From: a virus
DNA length: 64,000 nt
Virus record (IMG/VR): IMGVR_UViG_3300042691_026747
Location: 22,316 to 86,315 of that record
Direction: 5' to 3' (one strand)
The notes beneath the pieces are model-generated. The model had not been told where the DNA came from. It saw only the letters and a list, made by a program, of their open reading frames with translations, and made no database searches. The translations under genes and the position numbers were made by a program. Positions 42,962 through 51,260 of the stretch are shown here, piece by piece. Position 1 is the first letter of the stretch; each line of letters opens with the position of its first letter.

Positions 42962-45271
42962 ATGAAAGATCTTATTAAAAAAATGTTAAAAGAATTTGAT
43001 GATTTTGAATGGGTTAATGATACACTAGGTAGTGGGTTTGTCCCTGCAGTATCAAAAGAAATGTTAAATATTAATGATACTGTTTTGGTAAATGGTTATG
43101 ATTTACAAGATGAAGATGTTATTTTTAATGATGATATTGGTTTTATTATCGGTATTAGACAGCATGTGGGTAACGATGTTATTTTAGTTAAATTTAACGA
43201 TAAAAAATTTGACGAGAATGTAATCAACATGTCAACACCTATGTGGGATAGCTACAAAGAAGATTGTCGTGGTAAAAAATGTTGGTCATTTATGAGAGAT
43301 TATACAAAATTTGAGGATTCTGAACATTTAAAAATATTAGTTTCAACCAAAATAAATGAAAGTATAGTAAAAGAATATGATGAATATAGTTGGGTGGAAG
43401 ATGTTATTGGTGATGATGAAACTGATAAAGAATTTATCATACCCACAATTGGTTTGTTAAAAAAAGGTATGGAGGTATTAATTAACGGTGATGATATTGA
43501 TGCTGAGTTTAATATGGATTTGGGGGTCATAATAGATGAAGGTATAACAACTCTTGGTAAAGATTTAATTTTAGTTAAATTTTATAATAAAGATGATTTG
43601 GGTTCTGATTACTTAGGTCGGGTGGGTTATAACAACCATGATAATAGTGAGTGTTATGATAATAAATGTTGGTCTTTTTTTAAAGATTTTAGATACTATA
43701 AATCAAACGAACAAGATTTAACAATATATATAAAAAATCCTTTATATAAAAAACCTAACATAAATGAAAATGTTGTAAGGAAAAAGATAAATATGGATTT
43801 ACCTAACTCGGTAAAACAAATGAACCAAATCTTTAAAGATAACGGTTATGAGTTATATGTTGTTGGTGGTGCTGTTAGAGATTTATTATTAGGTCAGGAA
43901 CCTAAGGATTTTGATTTGGCCACAAATGCCACACCTGAAGTTGTTAAATCCATGTTAAACATGTTTAGAACAATTGAAGTTGGTGAACAATTTGGTGTAG
44001 TTAATGTTATAACACCTGATGGTGAGTTTGAACTCGCTTCGTTCCGGAAAGATGTGGGAAAAGGACGTAGACCAGACTCTGTTGAGTTTACAACAATAGA
44101 CCAAGATGTTAAAAGACGTGACTTAACCATTAACGCTTTATTTTATGATATAGATAAAGGGGAGGTTGTGGATTTAGTTGGTGGTATTGGTGATATAGAA
44201 GGTAATGTGGTTAGAACAGTTGGTTCAGCCTCAGAACGTTTTGATGAGGATAAATTACGTATACTTAGAGCAATTAGATTTGCGTCTAGAGTTGGTTCAC
44301 AATTAGATAAGGATATTGTTGACGCTATAACTAAAGATAAAACACCAATAAGTGGTAACGGTTTACCACTATCACAGGAAAGAATTAGGGATGAATTCTT
44401 AAAAGGTGTTAAACAATCACAGTCTGTTGGTTATTTCACACAAATGATAACCAACCTAAACCTATGGGATTGGATATTCGGTAGACTTGTAGTGACTACG
44501 GATCCATTAATAGAAACTAGAAATCCATTGGTACTTATAGCTACTTTACTTGTAAGTAATGAACCTAAGTTGGTTGAAAAGTACTTGGTTGACACACTTA
44601 AGTATACGTCTGAAGAAGGTAAAAAGATTGCCTTCTTAATACAATTTTTTAAGACTAATAGTGGTGATTTATATAAACTTAGAGAAAGATATGACGCTAT
44701 AAAAATGGATGACGATACGTTAAGAATTTTTGGTCAAATGAACAACATAAACCCAAAATCAGTTGAAGCATTCATAAATTATAAAGTAACAACATCTGGT
44801 GAAGAATTAATAAAACAAGGTTTTAAAGGTAGGGAAATAGGTGTTGAGAAAGATAGAATTGAGAGGGAGATTTTCAAAAAGTTAATAAAAGAAGAAGTTA
44901 AAAAAGTATCTTATTCTGCTGTTGTATTAACAGAAGAATCTAGAATTAGGTTGATTAAATCTTTAAACATACCTAAGGGTTGGGAAGTTATTGCACACCA
45001 TATGACAATAAACATGGGTCCTATAAAAGAAGTTTATAAACCACTGTTAGGTCAATCAATTGACTTAGTTGTGACACATGTAGGTGAGTTAGATAATGTA
45101 ATGGCAGTCAAAGTAGATACGGAATTAGTTACAAAAACAACAACACCACATATAACAATCGCTGTAGATAGAAGTAAGGGTGGTAAACCTGTTATGTCTA
45201 ATAATATAAAAGATTGGATTGGTGTACCGCCTTTAGAATTAGAAGGTATAATTAAAGAAATTTATTTTTAA
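42962..45271 (+). CDS. RNA-repair-type fusion: targeting peptide, duplicated domain, CCA/poly(A)-type nucleotidyltransferase, 2H phosphoesterase
   Basis: The 769-residue protein has four parts. (1) Residues 1-12, MKDLIKKMLKEF, the targeting-type peptide. (2) Two copies of a domain of about 110 residues (about 14-125, 140-265), sharing F/Y-x-WVxD, VLxNGxD, GxII, DxILVKF and KCWSF(M/F)xD. (3) From about 280, a class II nucleotidyltransferase: VVGGAVRDLLLG, DFDLATNA (the two Asp), RRDLTINAL and DEDKLRILRAIRFASR. (4) From about 650, a 2H-type domain with HMT (about 680) and HIT (about 729). IFKKLIKEE (about 636-646) joins parts 3 and 4 like a second targeting peptide. Probable role: repair or modification of RNA 3' ends. 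Confidence 0.8.
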   Translation: MKDLIKKMLKEFDDFEWVNDTLGSGFVPAVSKEMLNINDTVLVNGYDLQDEDVIFNDDIGFIIGIRQHVGNDVILVKFNDKKFDENVINMSTPMWDSYKEDCRGKKCWSFMRDYTKFEDSEHLKILVSTKINESIVKEYDEYSWVEDVIGDDETDKEFIIPTIGLLKKGMEVLINGDDIDAEFNMDLGVIIDEGITTLGKDLILVKFYNKDDLGSDYLGRVGYNNHDNSECYDNKCWSFFKDFRYYKSNEQDLTIYIKNPLYKKPNINENVVRKKINMDLPNSVKQMNQIFKDNGYELYVVGGAVRDLLLGQEPKDFDLATNATPEVVKSMLNMFRTIEVGEQFGVVNVITPDGEFELASFRKDVGKGRRPDSVEFTTIDQDVKRRDLTINALFYDIDKGEVVDLVGGIGDIEGNVVRTVGSASERFDEDKLRILRAIRFASRVGSQLDKDIVDAITKDKTPISGNGLPLSQERIRDEFLKGVKQSQSVGYFTQMITNLNLWDWIFGRLVVTTDPLIETRNPLVLIATLLVSNEPKLVEKYLVDTLKYTSEEGKKIAFLIQFFKTNSGDLYKLRERYDAIKMDDDTLRIFGQMNNINPKSVEAFINYKVTTSGEELIKQGFKGREIGVEKDRIEREIFKKLIKEEVKKVSYSAVVLTEESRIRLIKSLNIPKGWEVIAHHMTINMGPIKEVYKPLLGQSIDLVVTHVGELDNVMAVKVDTELVTKTTTPHITIAVDRSKGGKPVMSNNIKDWIGVPPLELEGIIKEIYF

Positions 45272-45275
45272 AAAT

Positions 45276-45302
45276 AAAAACCCCGAAATTTCGGGGTTTT
45301 TT
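45276..45302. terminator. Bidirectional terminator
   Basis: A 13-bp perfect stem, AAAAACCCCGAAA with TTTCGGGGTTTTT, lies between the convergent stops at 45271 and 45304. Confidence 0.9.
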
Positions 45303-45303
45303 G

Positions 45304-45735
45304 TTAACTCTTTTTTTTGTAAAATTTAAAATCTTCATCCTTTTCAAAAATATCTTTTATAATTATTTCAGATATTTTATTTAATTTAGGTATTAATTCT
45401 TCTGAATTAACTGGTAGTGGTATCTTTTGAAATAAAGTCAATTCTACCGACATAAAACTTCTTTTATCATAAGAAATACCCGATGATGCCATATTAAAAT
45501 CCACAATTGCTTTTGGTAAAAATTGTTCGGTATCTAAAACCTCAAACAACTTACGTTTTACTTTTTTTGATTTTTGTTTAATAATCGTGTCAAAATTTTC
45601 TTCTTCTTTATTTTTTGGTTTACCCCAAGCAGATATCTGTATGTATATAGATTCTGGGTTTCTATTATCAACCGCACCTGATATAACATTGTAATTATAA
45701 GGTAGGTTAAGTTTAATTTCTTTTCCTCTTTTCAT
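45304..45735 (-). CDS. Hypothetical protein, 143 residues
   Basis: The protein begins MKRGKEIKLNLPYNYNVISG and continues with SIYIQISAWGKPKNKEEEN, AIVDFNMASSGISYDKRSFM and a long helical C-terminus ending DEDFKFYKKKS. The conserved-looking beta region suggests a single domain. Not recognised. It is downstream of and probably co-transcribed with the glutamine synthetase gene (11-bp gap). Confidence 0.65.
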   Translation of the reverse strand: MKRGKEIKLNLPYNYNVISGAVDNRNPESIYIQISAWGKPKNKEEENFDTIIKQKSKKVKRKLFEVLDTEQFLPKAIVDFNMASSGISYDKRSFMSVELTLFQKIPLPVNSEELIPKLNKISEIIIKDIFEKDEDFKFYKKKS

Positions 45736-45746
45736 AAAACTATTAG

Positions 45747-46883
45747 TTACTCAACTGTTATTGCAGCTTTATCAAAAACAGTTTCAATCATAACTAAAGA
45801 AACTTTGTATGGGTCACAGTTTGCTGCTGGTCGTCTGTCTTCGAAATAACCCTTTTTATCGTTATATGTTTGTACGGGAATTCTTATACTAGAACCACGG
45901 TCACTATTACCAAAACTAAAATCATTAATACTAGATGTTTCATGATTACCTGTTAAACGTAATTCATTATGTTCACCATAGACTTCAATATGTTCTTTGT
46001 GTCTAACTTTTAATTTTTCACAAGCCTTTAATATAACATCTAAACCTCTATAATCTCTCATTTCTTTTGTTGAAAAATTAACATGACACCCACTACCATT
46101 CCAATCACCTTTTACAGGTTTAGGGTGTAAACTAATATCATAGCCATAATTTTCAGCAACTCTTTGTAAAATGTATCTAGAAATCCATAATTGGTCTGAA
46201 CCGTTTAATGCTGTCACAGGACCTATTTGGTATTCCCACTGACCTATCAATACTTCAGCGTTAATACCACCAATAGATAAACCTATTTGAGAACATTTGT
46301 TAAGATGATCCTCAACAATATCTCTACCAATGACATTCAACCCTCCAATACCACAATAATAATCACCTTGAGGTCTAGGTTTATCAGCATCTTTATTAAA
46401 ACCTAAAGGTATACCACCATCATATTGAAATGGACTACTTTCATTTGCCGGATGAGTTATTATATACTCTTGTTCCCAACCAAACCAAGGTACTTCATTG
46501 TGATTGGCATCGTACTCCTTAAACTTAAGTTCTTTTAATAATTTAGTAAGTTTGGATCTTGTGTTTGTTTTATGAGGTGTTTTACCGTCTGGGTTATATA
46601 CCTCACATAGAACTAATTTGTGTGGAGACCCTCTTAAAGGGTCATCTACCACATAGACGGGTTTAAGTACACAATCAGTACCTTTAAAATCAAATTCTTT
46701 GCCAGCTTGTTTAGTGGAACTACCATCAAAACTCCATAGTGGGTAAGCTTCTGGATAACCCTGATTTTTTGTACCTTCTGAAGTTACAATATCTTGAGCG
46801 TCCACAACTTTAGTTTTACTACGAAGTTTTTGTGGTACATTACCATCTAACCAAATGTACTCTAAGAAAACTTTGTCATTCAT
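45747..46883 (-). CDS. glnA: Glutamine synthetase, eukaryotic-type (GSII)
   Basis: The 378-residue protein is a GSII-type enzyme. It has EYIWLDG and PLWSFDGSSTKQAG (N-terminal beta-grasp), WFGWEQEYII (about residues 127-136), GGINAEVLIGQWEYQIGP (about 198-215), GDWNGSGCHVNFSTKEMR (about 258-275), RLTGNHETSSINDFSFGN and SSIRIP, then YFEDRRPAANCDPY (about 350-363). These include the ATP/Glu-binding and Arg positions of the family. It makes glutamine from glutamate, ammonia and ATP. Size (350-380) and layout suit GSII rather than GSI. It is an unusual phage metabolic gene. Start ATG follows an A-rich leader. Confidence 0.93.
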   Translation of the reverse strand: MNDKVFLEYIWLDGNVPQKLRSKTKVVDAQDIVTSEGTKNQGYPEAYPLWSFDGSSTKQAGKEFDFKGTDCVLKPVYVVDDPLRGSPHKLVLCEVYNPDGKTPHKTNTRSKLTKLLKELKFKEYDANHNEVPWFGWEQEYIITHPANESSPFQYDGGIPLGFNKDADKPRPQGDYYCGIGGLNVIGRDIVEDHLNKCSQIGLSIGGINAEVLIGQWEYQIGPVTALNGSDQLWISRYILQRVAENYGYDISLHPKPVKGDWNGSGCHVNFSTKEMRDYRGLDVILKACEKLKVRHKEHIEVYGEHNELRLTGNHETSSINDFSFGNSDRGSSIRIPVQTYNDKKGYFEDRRPAANCDPYKVSLVMIETVFDKAAITVE

Positions 46884-46958
46884 AAATTTTGTTATTTTAT
46901 TTTTTATTATTAAAACAAGTATAATAAAAATTTATTATGTTGGAAACTATTTAAAATA

Positions 46959-46982
46959 AAAAAACCCCTTTAGGGGTTTTTT
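46959..46982 (-). terminator. Terminator after the membrane gene cassette
   Basis: AAAAAACCCC with GGGGTTTTTT around a TTTA loop, at the stop of the holin-like gene on the minus strand. Confidence 0.85.
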
Positions 46983-47254
46983 TAAGTTTCTTCTTGTTTA
47001 TCAGTTTTTTTACTTTCGGATATTGATTTGTAAGCATCAATAAATTTACCACCAAAGACATACCCACCAAATAGTGTCATAGCGTATTCTAATGCATCCA
47101 CAATCATTTTAAACTTATCCATATCAACTTCACTTTTTTTAAAACCAACATAAGTTAATATACCTAAAGTTATATAATAAGATACTATTGATAAAAATAA
47201 ATAAACACGCCCTTGTGACCATTTACCTTTTTCTTTTAAAATTTCTTTTAACAT
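46982..47254 (-). CDS. Holin-like small membrane protein
   Basis: The 90-residue protein begins MLKEILKEKGKWSQGRVYLF. It has two hydrophobic segments: VYLFLSIVSYYITLGILTYV (about residues 17-36) and DALEYAMTLFGGYVFGG (about 52-68), then a short charged tail. The size, two-pass topology and association with a coiled-coil, C-terminally anchored neighbour fit a holin. No conserved holin motif allows certainty; it could be another inner-membrane factor. Confidence 0.5.
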   Translation of the reverse strand: MLKEILKEKGKWSQGRVYLFLSIVSYYITLGILTYVGFKKSEVDMDKFKMIVDALEYAMTLFGGYVFGGKFIDAYKSISESKKTDKQEET

Positions 47255-47255
47255 A

Positions 47256-47609
47256 TTAAAATAATTTATCTTTAAAAGCTAATAATAAACCCACAACAAC
47301 TTGTGATGCAATAACAATACCAATAACTTTTTGCCATTCATTTTTTTGTTTATAAATTTCATTCTTACCTTGTTGCATTTGTGTTACTGACCATACTTCT
47401 ATAACACTCTCTTTCCATTTTTTAAGGTCCTCAACATCCTTTTCAGTGTTTTTAAAATCTGACATTTTTTGGTTTAATTCTTGAAATTTTTTATCTAAAT
47501 CTCTTTTAATTTCTTCTTGTCCGGCATTTAGTCTTTCTAATTCTTTAAGAACCAAACGACCATACTCAGACCAACCATTTTTTGATATGTTTTCGTCATC
47601 TAAACTCAT
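47256..47609 (-). CDS. Coiled-coil protein with C-terminal membrane anchor
   Basis: The 117-residue protein has a helical body with heptads (LVLKELERLNAGQEEIKRDL, LNQKMSDFKNTEKDVEDLKK) and a C-terminal hydrophobic segment VIGIVIASQVVVGLLLAF (about residues 93-110). Such proteins accompany holins in marine phages and resemble XhlA-type lysis helpers. It is overlapped by the next gene and precedes the holin-like gene by one base. Confidence 0.6.
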   Translation of the reverse strand: MSLDDENISKNGWSEYGRLVLKELERLNAGQEEIKRDLDKKFQELNQKMSDFKNTEKDVEDLKKWKESVIEVWSVTQMQQGKNEIYKQKNEWQKVIGIVIASQVVVGLLLAFKDKLF

Positions 47610-47830
47610 ACTTTAACTGATGAAATAATCGAAAGTATATTCTTACAAATACTTTCGTAATGTTTTATTTTAATTTCATTACCTTTTAACCCACATATAA
47701 TATTTTGTTCTTCGTTTATAATTTGAACTATACTATTTAATATTTTATGATATTCATCACTCATTCTATCTTGTTTGTCCAACTCATCTATTAAATGTCT
47801 AAGTTGTACGATATTTTCGGATTCCATCAT
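47606..47830 (-). CDS. Small helical protein, 74 residues
   Basis: The protein begins MMESENIVQLRHLIDELDKQ and is predicted helical throughout with two Cys (ICGL, ICKN). ATG at 47827 is an alternative start. It overlaps the next gene by 4 bp and forms a small operon with the membrane genes. Not recognised. Confidence 0.6.
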   Translation of the reverse strand: MMESENIVQLRHLIDELDKQDRMSDEYHKILNSIVQIINEEQNIICGLKGNEIKIKHYESICKNILSIISSVKV

Positions 47831-47887
47831 TATGTAAACTTTTTTTTGTAGGTTATATTTATTTTAATAAATATTAAGAAAAAATAA

Positions 47888-47921
47888 AAAAGGTCTGAAT
47901 TTTTTATTTCAGACCCTTTAC
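47888..47921 (-). terminator. Terminator after the 47941-48948 gene
   Basis: An 11-bp stem, AAAGGTCTGAA with TTCAGACC-c-TTT around an A/T-rich loop, lies 20 bp past the minus-strand stop. It is followed on that strand by A/T-rich sequence with short T runs. Confidence 0.75.
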
Positions 47922-47940
47922 TTTTTTAAATTATTTTTAA

Positions 47941-48948
47941 TTAACTTAAATTTTTCATTAAATCGTATATTTTAACAACATCATCTTTAAAAGTTTCTTT
48001 ATTAAAACCCATATTATAAATAAAATCTTTTGATTCCAATAACTTAACTTTAACCTCTAAATTATTATCATATTCTTTTACTAATTTAGTGATTAAATTA
48101 ATAGACTCCTTTTTTAAATTATTTAATAATGTTTCTTTTTCTTTTTCATTACTAGATAAAATTGTTTTAATGATTTTTTTATCTTGTTCATCCATGTTGG
48201 AGTATTTTTCATTGTATTTTTCAACTACAATATTTAAAAATTTGTTTGGGTTTACTTTATTTTCTTTTAATTTTTTACCAGTTAAATTTTCTACGTCATA
48301 ATTAGATAAACCATAATTATCACTAAAATCTGTACCGTAAATCACACCTTCAGTGTTACTCCATATTTTATTAACTGTCAATACATCACCTATTTTAAGA
48401 TTTTCATAACCTCTAGGTAGTCTGTCATTAGGTTTTTCTTCTGGTAATCTAGTTACTTTTATTTTATCACCCTCTTTAAAAAATTTAGTTTTAGAGTATA
48501 GGTTTTCATTTAATTTTGTTTTGGGGGTAATTAAATGTTTTTTAAGAATATTTGTGGATTCTATAATAGTATCAATTGTTGTAACATCTTTATTCGTGCG
48601 AATTAAATTATTTAAAGCTTTATGTAAATCGTTTGGTTTTTGTGTAATTTTATAACCATTACTTTCTAATAAGTTAATAAGTTTTTTATTTTCATTAAAA
48701 ATACTTTTTTGACCTTTATATTTTTTTAAAATACTTACATGTTCTTTAATGTACTCGGTGGCCTCATTTTCTGTATTAAAAGTTTTATCTTCTAAATTTT
48801 TGTAAGCAACAAAATATGTTTTTAACGTCTCACTTTCTTTAAGTGTTCTTAAAAATTTTTTATATAAGTTTTTACCTTTGTCATCACCTTTAATGTGAGA
48901 TTCAATTAAAATCTCTGTGAATGTATTTTTTATTGTTCCAAAATCCAT
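47941..48948 (-). CDS. Putative internal/prohead protein downstream of portal
   Basis: The 335-residue protein begins MDFGTIKNTFTEILIESHIK. The start (IKNTFTEILIES) fits the T4 capsid-targeting style with an ILIE cut-type site. The rest is helical and Lys/Asn/Glu-rich with a possible SH3-like stretch (KVTRLPEEKP...RGYENLKIGDVLTVNKIW, about residues 162-190). It lies directly downstream of the portal gene, preceded by a GATATTTATAAT box (48961-48973). Candidate core or injected protein; family unknown. Confidence 0.6.
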   Translation of the reverse strand: MDFGTIKNTFTEILIESHIKGDDKGKNLYKKFLRTLKESETLKTYFVAYKNLEDKTFNTENEATEYIKEHVSILKKYKGQKSIFNENKKLINLLESNGYKITQKPNDLHKALNNLIRTNKDVTTIDTIIESTNILKKHLITPKTKLNENLYSKTKFFKEGDKIKVTRLPEEKPNDRLPRGYENLKIGDVLTVNKIWSNTEGVIYGTDFSDNYGLSNYDVENLTGKKLKENKVNPNKFLNIVVEKYNEKYSNMDEQDKKIIKTILSSNEKEKETLLNNLKKESINLITKLVKEYDNNLEVKVKLLESKDFIYNMGFNKETFKDDVVKIYDLMKNLS

Positions 48949-48960
48949 CTTTATTTTTTA

Positions 48961-48973
48961 ATTATAAATATCG
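48961..48973 (-). promoter_or_regulatory. Late-promoter-like box CGATATTTATAAT
   Basis: On the minus strand this lies between the portal stop and the start codon at 48948, 12 bp from the latter. Confidence 0.5.
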
Positions 48974-50935
48974 TTATGATTGTAATAAATCTAATTCATC
49001 ATCATCTTCATCTATTTCTTCCTCACCAATTAAATCTTTAATACCATCTGTCATCATCATTATATCTTCATTTTTACGAATACCTTCCATAAGTAGTTTG
49101 TCTATTATAGATTTATCCTTATATCTAAAACTTTCACCAAATCCACCACCACCAGCTTCTTCTGTGCCAGCCTCTCCACCGCCTGTTTCACCTTCACCAC
49201 CTTCTCCACCGCCTAAATCACCGCCAAGGTCTCCACCAAGGTCTCCACCTCCGAAGCCTCCGCCTCCACCACCAAAGCCTCCACCACCAAAGCCTCCACC
49301 GCCTCCTGTTTCTTCATCACCTGAAGTACCTTCAGCACCAGTCTCAGTTTTAGCCGGAGAACCAATTTCACCGTATAGTTTATCAACTCTTTCAAAATAA
49401 CCTGTCTTTTTAATTGTTTCAGGCGTGTTTTCTAACTCTTTAGCTGCAGCCCTTTCCATACGTTGTTGTTCAAGGTCAATTTTAATATCGTCATCAGTCC
49501 AATTAAAAATATTCTTTTTTGCCCAAGTATGAGATGTTGGGGCAATACCGCCGTCTATTTGTGAAACAAGATCCTTATAAAGAAGAACTTTTTCTTTCCA
49601 CTGTTCAACCTTTAACATTTCACCTTGAGTTGAAGGGTTGGTTAAATTAAGTGTAAAGTTATTTAAATCATCGTGAAAACCAAGAACATATAAATGTATA
49701 ATAGCCAACTTATTAAGTTCTTGTATCATTGATTGTTGTATACGATTAATAGTACGTGCAAATCTAATATCCAATAAAGCTAAACTTTTACCGTCACCAG
49801 CCGCTTCGTCAAACCCTAAGAAAGGTTTAGGAACGCGTAATGCTGTTAATAGTTTTCTTTGTATGTATTCAATATCAGCAATTTGGTCCAAATTTGAAGC
49901 ACCCGCCAAAGTATCTATTGGGTTTGGTGCGTTAGGGTCACGAACTGGTACAAAATAATCTTGGTCTACCGCCAATGTATTATAACGCAAATCTACTTGA
50001 CCTGTTTTTTGGTCTACTATTTGGTTTCTTTTAAATTTATTAGCAACTTTTTGTACATATGCATCAACATCCTTATCATCTATATTACCAACATATATTT
50101 TAAATACACGTCTTTCCGGTGCTCTAACAACACGATATACTAACATTGCATCCTCAGATAATAATAATTGTTTCCAAATACGTCTAGCTTTTTCTAATAT
50201 TGAAGTACCATAAGGTAAACGTCTATCATCACCTAATAAACGAAAATGAGCAACTTCCCAAGGATTAAAATCCATAGATTTGTCCCTCCAATGAAACATA
50301 ACTTGTTTTTTCTTTTCAGGTAATTGAGTAACTCCGTCACCTTTATTAGATGATGGTGTGGTACCAAATAAACCTTCTTCCTTACGTTCAATTTCTATAT
50401 TAGTTAATTGAGCAGAACCAATAATACCCTTTTGTCTATCTATTTTTAAGTAAACAAAATTATCACCATACTTACACGTATTACGTGTCCACATTGGTAA
50501 ATTAGTTTGAATGTCTAATATGTTGTAGAATAAATCCTCCAATATATTTTTAACACGTTTAGAATTAGATTGTATTGTTAATATTTTACCTTGTTCACTA
50601 GGTGTACAAGATTCCTCTGACATTATATCTAAAGCAGCTGCAATTTCAGGTGAAAATTCCATTGCCTCATAATCCATATAAGACGCTATTCTGGATGTTT
50701 CATAATAAACAGCCTTTTGATATAACTCACTATCTACTCTTGCCCATTGTGCCTCAAGATAATTTTGTTGTTGTAACTCTAATTTTTGTTTATTATAATC
50801 TTGTTGAGATTGCGTGGTAATTAAGTCACCATCACTAAAAGTGTATTTAGGGGTAGTATTTCTTTGTTCGGGTTTATTTTGCCCAAACATATAGAATAAC
50901 TTTTGATAGACTGTTAGATTTTTATTGTCTGCCAT
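48974..50935 (-). CDS. Portal protein, T4 gp20-like, with Gly-rich tail
   Basis: The 653-residue protein has the portal layout: TPKYTFSDGDLIT and RIASYMDYEAME near the N-terminus, NTCKYGDNFVYLKID, FNPWEVAHFRLLGDDRRLPYG (about 233-253), LLLSEDAMLVYRVVRAPERR, and IQRKLLTALRVPKPFLGFDE (about 366-385). From about residue 540 to 600 it has a run of Gly, with Phe, Asp and Glu (GGGGFGGG blocks), absent from T4 gp20. A final targeting-like FRYKDKSIIDKLLMEGI and an acidic tip follow. It forms the ring through which DNA enters and leaves. Confidence 0.9.
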   Translation of the reverse strand: MADNKNLTVYQKLFYMFGQNKPEQRNTTPKYTFSDGDLITTQSQQDYNKQKLELQQQNYLEAQWARVDSELYQKAVYYETSRIASYMDYEAMEFSPEIAAALDIMSEESCTPSEQGKILTIQSNSKRVKNILEDLFYNILDIQTNLPMWTRNTCKYGDNFVYLKIDRQKGIIGSAQLTNIEIERKEEGLFGTTPSSNKGDGVTQLPEKKKQVMFHWRDKSMDFNPWEVAHFRLLGDDRRLPYGTSILEKARRIWKQLLLSEDAMLVYRVVRAPERRVFKIYVGNIDDKDVDAYVQKVANKFKRNQIVDQKTGQVDLRYNTLAVDQDYFVPVRDPNAPNPIDTLAGASNLDQIADIEYIQRKLLTALRVPKPFLGFDEAAGDGKSLALLDIRFARTINRIQQSMIQELNKLAIIHLYVLGFHDDLNNFTLNLTNPSTQGEMLKVEQWKEKVLLYKDLVSQIDGGIAPTSHTWAKKNIFNWTDDDIKIDLEQQRMERAAAKELENTPETIKKTGYFERVDKLYGEIGSPAKTETGAEGTSGDEETGGGGGFGGGGFGGGGGGFGGGDLGGDLGGDLGGGEGGEGETGGGEAGTEEAGGGGFGESFRYKDKSIIDKLLMEGIRKNEDIMMMTDGIKDLIGEEEIDEDDDELDLLQS

Positions 50936-50967
50936 TAATGAATTTTTCCAAAACTTGTTATTTTTAA

Positions 50968-50976
50968 CATAAATAT
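50968..50976 (-). promoter_or_regulatory. ATATTTATG box for the portal gene
   Basis: Reads ATATTTATG on the minus strand, 32 bp before the start codon at 50935. A weaker member of the motif set. Confidence 0.3.
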
Positions 50977-51014
50977 TCAGTTTAAATCTAAACCAACATG
51001 TTTAAATGTGAATG

Positions 51015-51260
51015 TTACTCAACATAATCACAATTAACATAAGCCAAATGATTACCGTTAGCCGGATCTATATCATAAACATATGTTGTAATGTTATCGA
51101 CAACATTATCACAAATTAATTTTAAACCAGTTTGTTTTAAATTACCACCCTTTTCAAACGGTAAAGGTTTCCATTTATAATAAACTGGTCCAGCACCTCT
51201 TCTCATATTGGGTTGACCTTTAAATGGTTGGTTTTGTGAAATATTTCTTCCTGTTGCCAT
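51015..51260 (-). CDS. Small protein between terminase and portal genes
   Basis: The 81-residue protein begins MATGRNISQNQPFKGQPNMR, is Pro/Gly-rich at the start and beta-rich at the end (ICDNVVDNITTYVYDIDPAN). It starts on the stop codon of the terminase gene (shared TAATG). Not recognised. Position suggests a virion or packaging accessory protein. Confidence 0.65.
   Translation of the reverse strand: MATGRNISQNQPFKGQPNMRRGAGPVYYKWKPLPFEKGGNLKQTGLKLICDNVVDNITTYVYDIDPANGNHLAYVNCDYVE

Noticed and set aside
48921-49400. 159-residue plus-strand frame rich in Ser and Pro
   Set aside because: Antisense of the glycine-rich portal tail; low complexity comes from reverse-complementing Gly codons.
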